39,052 nucleotides of DNA from Candidatus Kapaibacterium sp. GTDB lineage: Bacteria > Bacteroidota > Ignavibacteria > Kapaibacteriales > UBA4661. Below are positions 23,937 to 31,390 of the stretch, piece after piece; within the stretch, counting starts at the first letter, position 1, and the number at the start of each line of letters is the position of its first letter. Below the pieces are notes generated by a model. It worked only from the letters and a program-made list of their open reading frames with translations, ran no database searches and was not told the DNA's origin. The position numbers and the translations under genes were made by a program. The stretch lies in assembly GCA_025358765.1 (NCBI GenBank), contig JANYIG010000289.1, positions 1-39,052 on the forward strand, read 5' to 3'.

Positions 23937-25114
23937 AGTCCGCTTTTTATGTGCAAGATGTTGCGGATGTTAGGCAACACATCAAGCAATTGACGCACAT
24001 CGGCAAATGCCCATGCCCATGTATCCACGCCGTTTGCAAGACCAAGCATTTCCGTAGCGTACTGCTCGTTTAATGCTACAGGCTCTTCATCACGTTGCAA
24101 TGAGATTTTGATGGGGGAGACAAACGGCGCTGTTCGTGCCGATGAAAGCACGATAGCGCCTTCGGTTAAAAAAACATGCGGAGCCCACGCTGACACTTTT
24201 GCGCCCGTTGGTGAAGCAATGCTGTTAATCATTGCCTCTACAAGCGCTAATTGTCGGCTGGATTGTTCTTCGAGGCTCACAGCAAGACGCTCGGTGTTTG
24301 GTTGCAAATACCAATAATCATCCGTACCGATCCGATGCAAGTCGGCTCGCATCACACCACCGTAGATATTGGAACGCATCGTCTGGCTGAATAACCGTTG
24401 ATTCCCACCCGGACGATATGCCACGTGCTGTGTGACGGCAACGTCCTGCGGCTGCTCGCTTACGAGCCAACCTACATCAAAAACGGAATCGCGCTTTACG
24501 GTGTACGGCGCTCCACCGTCACTTTTGCCTCCGATGTCCGCCATATCGCGCATTATTTCTTGCTCTGGAGCAATTTTCTGATTTGCCTTGACACTGTGCG
24601 CCATGTTTTCAGGCGCAGCACGTTTGTTAGATTTTTGCGAGGATTGCAGCACGACCGCCTCCGGCGCAACGTGTTCTTCTATCGAGGATTCCGTTTGTTG
24701 GTCTATTTGGAGCGCATCCCCTTTTTCTGCAAATGCCGCTAAGAAACCACCCACGTCAATCACGGCACAATCTTGCAGCGACCGTCGCACAGCAGCATAG
24801 AGTTCTTGTGGGTTACTCTTAGAAAGTTTTTCGGTGCCCAACTCCCGCGCTTTTTTACGGATGGCAAAAATACTGCGATCTGGATGAAGTGCTTGACTAA
24901 AAGAAAGTATAGGCAAATCACGCACCTCGCAAAGACCCACAAAGTTTTTTAGAATGTGTCGTCGCAAAATTTCGCCGCTGATGCCATCGTACGTAGCACT
25001 ACCAACGTCTATCCGGCGGGGCTGCATGAGATTGCCACCATCCGATCCTTCGTTGTTCAGCGCATGGAACCCAAGCCCCAAACGATATGATACAGACATG
25101 CTCCAAAGTTTCAT
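23933..25114 (-). CDS. cas7: Cas7, DevR/Csa2 family Cascade backbone
   Basis: The protein has 393 residues. The DevR/Csa2 pattern is clear: SVSYRLGLGFHALNNEG (7-23), the TYDGISGEILRRH segment (41-53) and, later, FDVGWLVSE with RSNIYGGVMRADLHRIG (247-263). Cas7 polymerises along the crRNA spacer in type I Cascade. A polar stretch at about 130-205 (rich in Q, E, S, K) interrupts the fold and makes the protein somewhat longer than many family members. The ATG overlaps the upstream stop (ATGA), so it is translationally coupled to the large-subunit gene. The family assignment points to subtypes I-A or I-B, the group that also includes the Myxococcus DevTRS proteins. Confidence 0.85.
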   Translation of the reverse strand: MKLWSMSVSYRLGLGFHALNNEGSDGGNLMQPRRIDVGSATYDGISGEILRRHILKNFVGLCEVRDLPILSFSQALHPDRSIFAIRKKARELGTEKLSKSNPQELYAAVRRSLQDCAVIDVGGFLAAFAEKGDALQIDQQTESSIEEHVAPEAVVLQSSQKSNKRAAPENMAHSVKANQKIAPEQEIMRDMADIGGKSDGGAPYTVKRDSVFDVGWLVSEQPQDVAVTQHVAYRPGGNQRLFSQTMRSNIYGGVMRADLHRIGTDDYWYLQPNTERLAVSLEEQSSRQLALVEAMINSIASPTGAKVSAWAPHVFLTEGAIVLSSARTAPFVSPIKISLQRDEEPVALNEQYATEMLGLANGVDTWAWAFADVRQLLDVLPNIRNILHIKSGL

Positions 25115-26595
25115 GCCGCCTGCCCTGCCGGAACCGGCATCGAAATTGGCATCGGAGAAGGCTGGTGTTCACGGTACGTGCTTTGCTGAATCAAGTACAT
25201 GCGGAATAAATCCCGAAATGCCTCGAACTCACGACGGTCGTCGCCAACGCTTGCGAGCAAAGCTATCGGGTCGAAATCCTCCTCGCGGTGGATGGTTGCT
25301 ATGGCAGGATTCCGGCGGTGCGCTTGTTCAAGCAGGGTTAGTGCGCGTTCGCGGAAGGCTTTTGGCGTTGAAGCCGAGCGCAAAATGCTCACTTCGTCAT
25401 ACCACGCTTTGCCTTTGTTTTCGGCGGTGCGCTGGCGTGTTTCCCAAATCGCTGACGAAACGGCTTTGGCAAACTTCCGAACAGCTTCATAACCGCTTCC
25501 ACTACTGCCTCCGGCTACGTTGCCGCTCCAATTTGTATAGCTCATGGTGAATATCTCCTGTACATCGGTTGGTTGTGTAAAAATATTGAGATAACGGTTG
25601 GTGCTTTGCGTCAGACAACGTAATTTTTCTTGCCCTGTAATCAAGGCAGAAAGGCGCTTTGGTGTTGGTTGCATCACCCATTCCGCCATTGTCAGGCAGT
25701 GAGCCGTAAAATCCGTACTCACGTTGTTATTAGTCGTGTCCCATGCTTTGTAAAGCAGTAATGTATAGCTTTCCAAAATATGCGATGCCATTCTATGTGA
25801 CTGTAGTTTGCTGAGAAGAGTTGATTGAATTGCAATAACTCCAGAAAAATTATAGTTACCTCGTGGAGCATAATTGGTGTTATAGGCAACAGCCACTAAA
25901 CAATCCGCACAATCGTTCTCCAAAACAAGCAATGAAGCCTTCAGAGCTAATAGATATAAAACTTGCACACAGAGTACACTCGGAATAATAATGCTGCCCT
26001 TGCCGAATCCAGTAAGATTTATGGAGGTCACGACTTCTGGCACAGAGCAACGCCCCTCAAATACAGGCAAGAATCGGATGCCCGCGATTTCCTCCATACG
26101 AGATTGCCCCGCAAACACCAACAGCGCATCGGCAAGCGGCAACACAGCTTTCATGCCCTGCCCTGCTTCTAAGCCCCTGTATTTTATGGCGGCACCGTCA
26201 CGAACACCCGCTTTTATGGCACTATCGGGGTTTTCAAGTGGCAAAGCCACGTTCAGAAGCTCGCCAGATGGATACGTGGTATTGGTATGCAACGCCGCAT
26301 GAAACTGCGCCATAAAAGCATCATCACTCGGCTTCAGAGCGCCTCGACGTAAGGCAATAAGCCATTGCTGGAGGATTTGTTGCGATTCAGATTGTTGCAC
26401 ATAGTTGCTGTTTTCGGTGGGGCAAGCATTCATCCTCGTTTGAAGATGCCAAGCGTGTCCGGCATCGTGCATAAAAACTTCACACTGAACATCATCGGAA
26501 TAAATTTCAAGCGCCCCATACAGCCGTAAAACATCCAAAAACGGCAACCCCGTTTTGGGAATATGAAGTATTGATGTGCTGTTCATGTCTTTCAT
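25111..26595 (-). CDS. Probable Cascade large subunit (Cas8-type), family not assigned
   Basis: The protein has 494 residues and starts at an ATG behind GAGGA. Its place between cas6 and cas7, its size and its overlap with cas7 fit a Cas8 large subunit, which recognises the target-flanking motif and recruits Cas3. The N-terminus (HIPKTGLPFLDVLRLYGALE) has the type of opening seen in several Cas8-like proteins, but I do not recognise a named family. No HD or helicase motif is present, so it is not a Cas3 fusion, and no GGDD palm motif is seen, so it is not Cas10. The C-terminal 25 residues are proline-rich. Function is inferred mainly from context. Confidence 0.6.
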   Translation of the reverse strand: MKDMNSTSILHIPKTGLPFLDVLRLYGALEIYSDDVQCEVFMHDAGHAWHLQTRMNACPTENSNYVQQSESQQILQQWLIALRRGALKPSDDAFMAQFHAALHTNTTYPSGELLNVALPLENPDSAIKAGVRDGAAIKYRGLEAGQGMKAVLPLADALLVFAGQSRMEEIAGIRFLPVFEGRCSVPEVVTSINLTGFGKGSIIIPSVLCVQVLYLLALKASLLVLENDCADCLVAVAYNTNYAPRGNYNFSGVIAIQSTLLSKLQSHRMASHILESYTLLLYKAWDTTNNNVSTDFTAHCLTMAEWVMQPTPKRLSALITGQEKLRCLTQSTNRYLNIFTQPTDVQEIFTMSYTNWSGNVAGGSSGSGYEAVRKFAKAVSSAIWETRQRTAENKGKAWYDEVSILRSASTPKAFRERALTLLEQAHRRNPAIATIHREEDFDPIALLASVGDDRREFEAFRDLFRMYLIQQSTYREHQPSPMPISMPVPAGQAA

Positions 26596-26609
26596 TCATA
26601 TCCTCTGGT

Positions 26610-27461
26610 TCATATTTTTTTGTTCATGTCAACTTCGACCATACCCATACCCATCGCATTATGCTCACCAAAGCCGCATTCGTAACCTACTTGCAATAAT
26701 TCCGATGCTCCAGAAATACGAAACGGTGCTTGAACACCGATAATATCAATCGGAAACTGCCCATGTTCGTGCATCGTGATTTTTTTTGTTATGCGCCCAT
26801 GCCGCGCACAGTAGTCAGCATCCCATTCGATGGTAAGCGGCTCGCAGGTTATTTCTTTACCCGTTAAGAGCGTATATTTCCGTGTAAGATTCCCCGTAAG
26901 CACACGACTAAATTCTTCTGTGTCGCTGGGGCGAAGATAGTATTTCTGCAAACGCCCACTATGGAACCGTTTTGTAGCACAAACTATCGGTGAAAGCGCT
27001 TGAAACCTCATTGTGTCGGAAACTGAAATGTCGGGAGCTTGCTCCATGCTCGTTACTTCAAACGTTACATTCCCTCCGCCCGTGCAAATGCTGATGTTAC
27101 CTTGCTTTAATAAGCCTGTCATCATGTACCGCATAAATGTTTCAGCAAGAGGCGAGGTCACTCGCAGCTCCACCTGTGGCTGATAAAGCCGTATTACGCC
27201 GTCTGCAATTTGCATACCGCGCAAACCCTTGTCGGCTCCCGTAAAGCGAAGCGCAAACGTAAAGAGCTTGTATATTTTATTTTGCAAACGAAACCCAATT
27301 TCATGGAGGTTTGCAGCAAAATCTGGCTCTGCGAGGCTTACCAGACCATAAATCGCGCTGGAAAGTGCGTGGTGGTAATTCGCAGAAAGCGTGAACGCTC
27401 CTGTTTCGCGGGAGAAGGCATCATGCTTCTGTTGGGCAGTAAGCCCGATGTGGAACCGCAT
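26610..27461 (-). CDS. cas6: Cas6 CRISPR RNA endoribonuclease
   Basis: From the ATG at 27461 the protein has 283 residues; a TTG 16 codons earlier is not needed. MRFHIGLTAQQ, SANYHHALSSAIYGLV (26-41) and LHEIGF...KLFTFALRF follow the Cas6 N-terminal pattern. The C-terminal glycine-rich loop GFGEHNAMGMGMVEV is diagnostic of Cas6. Y29, H53 and K62 are candidates for the catalytic triad by comparison with archaeal Cas6; this mapping is tentative. Cas6 cuts precursor CRISPR RNA in repeats and stays on the 3' handle. It is the first gene of the operon, 14 bases before the large-subunit gene. Its presence implies that a CRISPR RNA is processed, though no array is in the window. Confidence 0.88.
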   Translation of the reverse strand: MRFHIGLTAQQKHDAFSRETGAFTLSANYHHALSSAIYGLVSLAEPDFAANLHEIGFRLQNKIYKLFTFALRFTGADKGLRGMQIADGVIRLYQPQVELRVTSPLAETFMRYMMTGLLKQGNISICTGGGNVTFEVTSMEQAPDISVSDTMRFQALSPIVCATKRFHSGRLQKYYLRPSDTEEFSRVLTGNLTRKYTLLTGKEITCEPLTIEWDADYCARHGRITKKITMHEHGQFPIDIIGVQAPFRISGASELLQVGYECGFGEHNAMGMGMVEVDMNKKI

Positions 27462-27519
27462 AGTTGAGCAATGATGTAGTAAAGAGCTGGCAGTTAATTG
27501 CACAGACAACTTACCCAGA

Positions 27520-27532
27520 AGCTCGCAGAGCT
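27520..27532. repeat. Small palindrome in the cas6 leader
   Basis: AGCTC-GCA-GAGCT lies about 60 bases before the cas6 ATG, next to a second stem CCCT-AAA-AGGG at 27539-27549. Either could be an operator or a leader hairpin. Both are short enough to occur by chance. Confidence 0.4.
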
Positions 27533-27621
27533 ACAATGCCCTAAAAGGGTCATTTTTACGGGCTGATTGGGGTTTGTCAGAGGCGAGGCGGTGTCTCGCA
27601 CGTAGGAGGAAGATAATTTGA

Positions 27622-27638
27622 TGGAAGTCCGACTTCCA
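27622..27638. repeat. Palindrome between cas6 and the DUF1579 gene
   Basis: TGGAAGT-CCG-ACTTCCA lies 18 bases after the stop of the minus-strand gene at 27656. There is no following T-run, so it is at best a weak terminator. A related GGAAGTT/AACTTCC arm pair is found at 38281-38324. Confidence 0.5.
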
Positions 27639-27655
27639 CAAAGGCAAGTTCCATC

Positions 27656-28189
27656 TCACTTTTTTCGCGTGTACAAAGCGTCGAAATTTATTATCCACGT
27701 TGTTCCGCCATCACGGGAAATCTCTATCACTTGGCGAACTTGTCCGCTTTGAAGCGGTGTGAGTGTCGTTCGGTCGAGAATGGTTGTCCCTTTCGGAGTT
27801 CGTACTTCCCCTTGAAAACGAACGCCGCCATTGGAAAATTCGGCAATGAGATGTTTTTCTTTCAAACCACCAACGACGCTGGCATTTTGCGTTATCCACA
27901 CTTGTTTCCAGTCGCTCGAAGCCTTGTTGTAGTAAAACAGGCTTTTGCCTTCGCCGCCCTCACTACCGCGCCAATGCTCCATAAGAGCACAGCCATCAAG
28001 AATTTTTTCAATGCGGTTCACGCCTACTTTTTCGCCTTTTTCATTGACAACATCCCACTCGCCCACCCAGAAATCTAATTTTCGGTACAGTGAATCTTGT
28101 TCGCAAGGATGAATGTTTTGGGCAAATGCGGACACAGACAACGCCATAGCAATGATAAGCCATACAAGGCTGATTGTTCCATATTTCAT
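27656..28189 (-). CDS. Exported DUF1579-like beta-barrel protein
   Basis: The ATG at 28189 is preceded by GGAGGA and lies two bases after the stop of the upstream gene, giving 177 residues with a signal peptide ending SAFAQ. The body begins LDFWVGEWDV and ends FDALYTRKK. This is the pattern of DUF1579-like proteins, which are predicted lipocalin-like barrels (FWxGxW opening) of unknown ligand. It should be periplasmic. The C-terminal domain is paralogous to that of the upstream gene at 28192, so the pair probably arose by duplication. Confidence 0.75.
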   Translation of the reverse strand: MKYGTISLVWLIIAMALSVSAFAQNIHPCEQDSLYRKLDFWVGEWDVVNEKGEKVGVNRIEKILDGCALMEHWRGSEGGEGKSLFYYNKASSDWKQVWITQNASVVGGLKEKHLIAEFSNGGVRFQGEVRTPKGTTILDRTTLTPLQSGQVRQVIEISRDGGTTWIINFDALYTRKK

Positions 28190-28191
28190 CG

Positions 28192-29124
28192 TCATTTCCT
28201 CCGTGTGTACAGCCCGTCGAACGCAATAGTCCATGTTTTGCCGTCGTCGGTGGATGCTTCCCACAGCTGACGTACTTTATCCGCGCCAAGGTTGTAAAAT
28301 GTCATTTTTCCCATCTGTTTTTGTCCTTGCGGATTAACCGATTCGCTGCGGTACTTCATAGCTTTTTCCGCAGTGTCATATTCGCCAAAAAACTCAATCA
28401 CCGTGCCGCCGTTGTCGTTCCAGAACTGCCGCCACTTGCGCTCTACAGCATCGTAGATGTTAAAACTTTTGCCGACGTAACCGCCTTTGGTGTAGTAATT
28501 TTCAACAATAGTACAATTCCCATTTGCTCGTTCTATCACGCTCAGAGCGGTTGGCGCAGCAGTTGGCGTGGTATATGGGCGCACATCCCATTCACCCACC
28601 CAAAAATCAAATTGCCTGTGTTCCGGAACTGCGTCGCAAGCGGCGCACAGATTTTTTTCTGCTTGCGTCACAATCTTGGTATAGCGAGGCTCTGTGCGAA
28701 CAGCATCAAAATCGGCTTCCATTGCCAACCCTTGATGAGAGACGGCATAACCACCTTGTACAACGTGTTGCAGCGCATCGAGTGATTTGTCTTTTTGCTT
28801 CAACACCGCATACACGCGAGCAAGCCGAAACGTGGCGCTCGTGGTTTGGAATCCGAGGTTGACCGCTTGTTGGTAAGGCGCGACGGCTTCTTTGTGTTTC
28901 CCCAGCCCGTGAAACGAAATGCCAAGACGAAACCACGCAGCACCATTTTTCGGCTCTTCCTTTACGATTGTTTGATACCGAGCGGCGGCGTTCTTCCAAT
29001 CTTGTTGTTGAAAAAACGTGTTTGCTTCGGCGCGGGCAGCGGAGTCTATGGGGGCTGCATTGGCTAAAGTTGCAAGTAATAGAACGTGCAAGAGCAGCGC
29101 CATACAAGTAGTTATAGATTTCAT
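28192..29124 (-). CDS. Exported TPR + DUF1579-like barrel protein
   Basis: The protein has 310 residues. A signal peptide ends near residue 23 (ANAA). Residues 30-130 hold about three TPRs (AAWFRLGISFHGLGKHKEAV). A DUF1579-like domain begins at FDFWVGEWDV (about 171) and ends FDGLYTRRK. It is a fusion of a protein-interaction module to the barrel found alone in the next gene. CxxC (CAAC) stands at the domain junction. The downstream gene starts two bases after its stop, so the two are co-expressed. Role unknown; a periplasmic ligand-binding function is inferred from the fold. Confidence 0.75.
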   Translation of the reverse strand: MKSITTCMALLLHVLLLATLANAAPIDSAARAEANTFFQQQDWKNAAARYQTIVKEEPKNGAAWFRLGISFHGLGKHKEAVAPYQQAVNLGFQTTSATFRLARVYAVLKQKDKSLDALQHVVQGGYAVSHQGLAMEADFDAVRTEPRYTKIVTQAEKNLCAACDAVPEHRQFDFWVGEWDVRPYTTPTAAPTALSVIERANGNCTIVENYYTKGGYVGKSFNIYDAVERKWRQFWNDNGGTVIEFFGEYDTAEKAMKYRSESVNPQGQKQMGKMTFYNLGADKVRQLWEASTDDGKTWTIAFDGLYTRRK

Positions 29125-29231
29125 GGTAATTGCGGTTACTATACTATTGGATAAATTTTGGTTACTCTAAATTTTTAAAATCCTTGTAGAGCATTGAAAT
29201 TCAGACGCTTTTAAGCACTTATTTTATCCCT

Positions 29232-29702
29232 CTATTTTTTGCTATCGGCGGCAATTGTATGATAGTTTTCAGACGAGACCGGAGTTAGATATGACCGCAA
29301 TTCCTTGTAGCTAAGTCCCAGAGGCAACCGCAGACCTTGAGGACTCGTTTGTTTGATTATGTCTCTAAATCGCTCTTCTCGTAACGCAAAAGCTGTGCTG
29401 TCAGAATATTCCGTCATCAGCATCAAATGCTGATTGCCAGCAGAATCCACCAAGGAAAGGAGCAGTTTGTATGATGAAATATATCCATTCGTCAGGGCTA
29501 TATCTCGATACACTTTCCAGTTATTTTCATAAAAAAACAACACCTCTTGACGTTTCGAACTGCTTATCTTGTAATAGTCAACGGAAGTGATGGTGTTTCT
29601 GTGCTGTATAGCTGGTTCTTGACCACAGAGTCCAAAATAGAAGGATAGACAGCAACATACGCCGAGAGCAAAACGTTGACGATAGTAATGTGATTGTCTC
29701 AT
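29232..29702 (-). CDS. Small exported protein of unknown function
   Basis: From the ATG at 29702, which has GGAG nine bases upstream, the protein has 156 residues. A signal peptide is rich in cysteine (GVCCCLSFYFGLC). The mature part contains NNWKVYRDIALTNGYISSYK and LLSLVDSAGNQHLMLMTEY, a pattern seen in Bacteroidetes exported proteins that may adopt a dimeric alpha-beta barrel fold. I do not recognise a named family. It is last in the run that starts at the hydrolase gene, with a 118-base gap before it, so a separate promoter is possible. Confidence 0.65.
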   Translation of the reverse strand: MRQSHYYRQRFALGVCCCLSFYFGLCGQEPAIQHRNTITSVDYYKISSSKRQEVLFFYENNWKVYRDIALTNGYISSYKLLLSLVDSAGNQHLMLMTEYSDSTAFALREERFRDIIKQTSPQGLRLPLGLSYKELRSYLTPVSSENYHTIAADSKK

Positions 29703-29820
29703 GATTGCAGTCTCCAAATAATAGAGTTTATCTCGAATAAGGTTTCTGAGCATTTGGAACGGAGTGTGCTGCTTTGTTGAAGGGAAAAGTCTCGGAATAC
29801 AACTCCAATCATTACCATCC

Positions 29821-31338
29821 TTACTCTACCACAAACGCATACAGCGAACCATCCAGACCGCCGATGACAAGGGTTTTTCCTTCGAGTATAGGAGCTGCTA
29901 CAAAACCATTTTGAAATTGACCTACAGGCTCCGGTACAGCAATACGCCACGCAAGAATCCCTGTTTTTTTGTCCAATGCTGTAACACTTCCACTGTGCCT
30001 TGTCATATAAGGATTTGTCCCACCAACGCCCAGATAGACAAATTTATCGGTAACGCAAGGACGATTCCACGTCCAGCCATACACATCTGTCCGCCATAGA
30101 ATACGAGCATCGTTAGGATCGTAACAGGTTACGCGTCGTAAATCAGACGATCCAATATACATGAGACCATTGGACACGACCGGCGAGGATTCTACCCAAG
30201 AGCCAAAGAAAGGTGAGCGCCACAAAATATCACTCGTTGCTGGATTCAAACCATACAAAACAGCTCCGCGTGTTCCTACGATGAGCTTGCCGTCAATCAG
30301 CGTCGGTGTGCCGTTGATAGTGCCTTTCATATCTTTCTTCCAGACCTCTTTCCCGGTTGCGCGGTCAAGAGCGTAGAGAAAATTATCCCACGTCCCAAAA
30401 ATAACGTATGCGCCAAACGCAAAAGCATCGGTACGGATTTTTCCTTGTGCTTCCGTTCGCCACACTTGTTTGCCTGTTGAAGCGCTAACAGCATGAAAAC
30501 TTCCATTCCCAGAGCCAATATACAGAATAGTATCAAGCAGTATGGGTTTGGGAGATTTTGTGTCATATGTGTCGCGGTCATTTACTGCCTGGTGTGGCAA
30601 AATTCTTGAAACTTGTGCATCGCCAAGGTCATACCGCCAGAGTTCTTTGCCTGTATTCCGATTCAGTTTGAACATAAATCCATTATCGCAAACGAAATAA
30701 ACTGCTTCCTCTGTAACCAGCGCCTCGCCATGAATCGGTCGCCCAGCGCTAAATGTCCAGATAAATTTACCGTCAGTAATTCTTATTGCTTGAAAAACAC
30801 CGCCTGTTGTACCAATGTACACGGTGCTATCGCGCACAGCCGCTGTTGCATATATTGGGCTGCCTAATTTCACCTGCCATTTAGGATTTGGTCCTTTGGG
30901 GAAATTGGGCATTGGTGGCTCTGACGGTAATTTATCCGTCCTCTGGAGAACGACAGAAACTCCTCCGCTAAAACCTGTGCCTTTAATGATACCATTATGT
31001 AGGGTAAGCGACATTCCTAAGGCTTCGAGGATTATAGCTTCTCCGTTTTGTTTGATGCCTCCGGGCAACTCAAGCCCATAAAAATTCATGATAGGTTGAT
31101 AAAAGAACGATTTCCATTCTTTGGTGTTTTCTCGCCTAAATTCTAAGCCAATCTCATATTTACCTGGTGCGTATTTCTCAGGCGAGTATTCCAATGTCCC
31201 CAACCATTTTCCTTCGAGAGAATCAAGAGATACAAAGATTTTTGATTCTTTTAGGGGTGGAGAATAGAAATGATTCCTTGCATTGCCCTCTGCAACAAGA
31301 GCAAAGAAAAGAAGCAAAAAAATGGCTGTAAAGTTCAT
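29821..31338 (-). CDS. Exported PQQ-type beta-propeller protein
   Basis: From the ATG at 31338 the protein has 505 residues with a signal peptide (NFTAIFLLLFFALVAEG). Residues 35-140 form an N-terminal beta domain, and the rest is a propeller of PQQ-like repeats such as LYALDRATGKEVWKKD and MFKLNRNTGKELWRYD. Calcium and PQQ-binding cysteines of true quinoprotein dehydrogenases are not seen, so an enzymatic role is unlikely. A binding or assembly role in the periplasm, as in BamB-like proteins, is possible. It starts 52 bases after the DUF2911-TPR gene. Confidence 0.82.
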   Translation of the reverse strand: MNFTAIFLLLFFALVAEGNARNHFYSPPLKESKIFVSLDSLEGKWLGTLEYSPEKYAPGKYEIGLEFRRENTKEWKSFFYQPIMNFYGLELPGGIKQNGEAIILEALGMSLTLHNGIIKGTGFSGGVSVVLQRTDKLPSEPPMPNFPKGPNPKWQVKLGSPIYATAAVRDSTVYIGTTGGVFQAIRITDGKFIWTFSAGRPIHGEALVTEEAVYFVCDNGFMFKLNRNTGKELWRYDLGDAQVSRILPHQAVNDRDTYDTKSPKPILLDTILYIGSGNGSFHAVSASTGKQVWRTEAQGKIRTDAFAFGAYVIFGTWDNFLYALDRATGKEVWKKDMKGTINGTPTLIDGKLIVGTRGAVLYGLNPATSDILWRSPFFGSWVESSPVVSNGLMYIGSSDLRRVTCYDPNDARILWRTDVYGWTWNRPCVTDKFVYLGVGGTNPYMTRHSGSVTALDKKTGILAWRIAVPEPVGQFQNGFVAAPILEGKTLVIGGLDGSLYAFVVE

Positions 31339-31390
31339 ATTCAGAGATGAAAAAGAAATAGAAGAAATGTCATTTTCAAATTGAGAATTC

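Noticed and set aside
25111-26595. Large subunit as Cas10 or Cas3 fusion
   Set aside because: No GGDD palm motif, HD motif or helicase walker motif is visible.
22528-27655. A CRISPR array next to the cas genes
   Set aside because: No 28-37 base repeats with regular spacers occur in either flank or elsewhere; the only direct repeats are two 16-mers 20 bases apart.
22528-27655. A Tn7-like CRISPR-associated transposon
   Set aside because: A Cas3-less Cascade suggests this, but no TnsA, TnsB, TnsC or TniQ-like gene and no transposon ends were seen in 39 kb.
29821-31338. Quinoprotein dehydrogenase
   Set aside because: Only the propeller repeats are present; the catalytic and vicinal-cysteine features of such enzymes are not seen.
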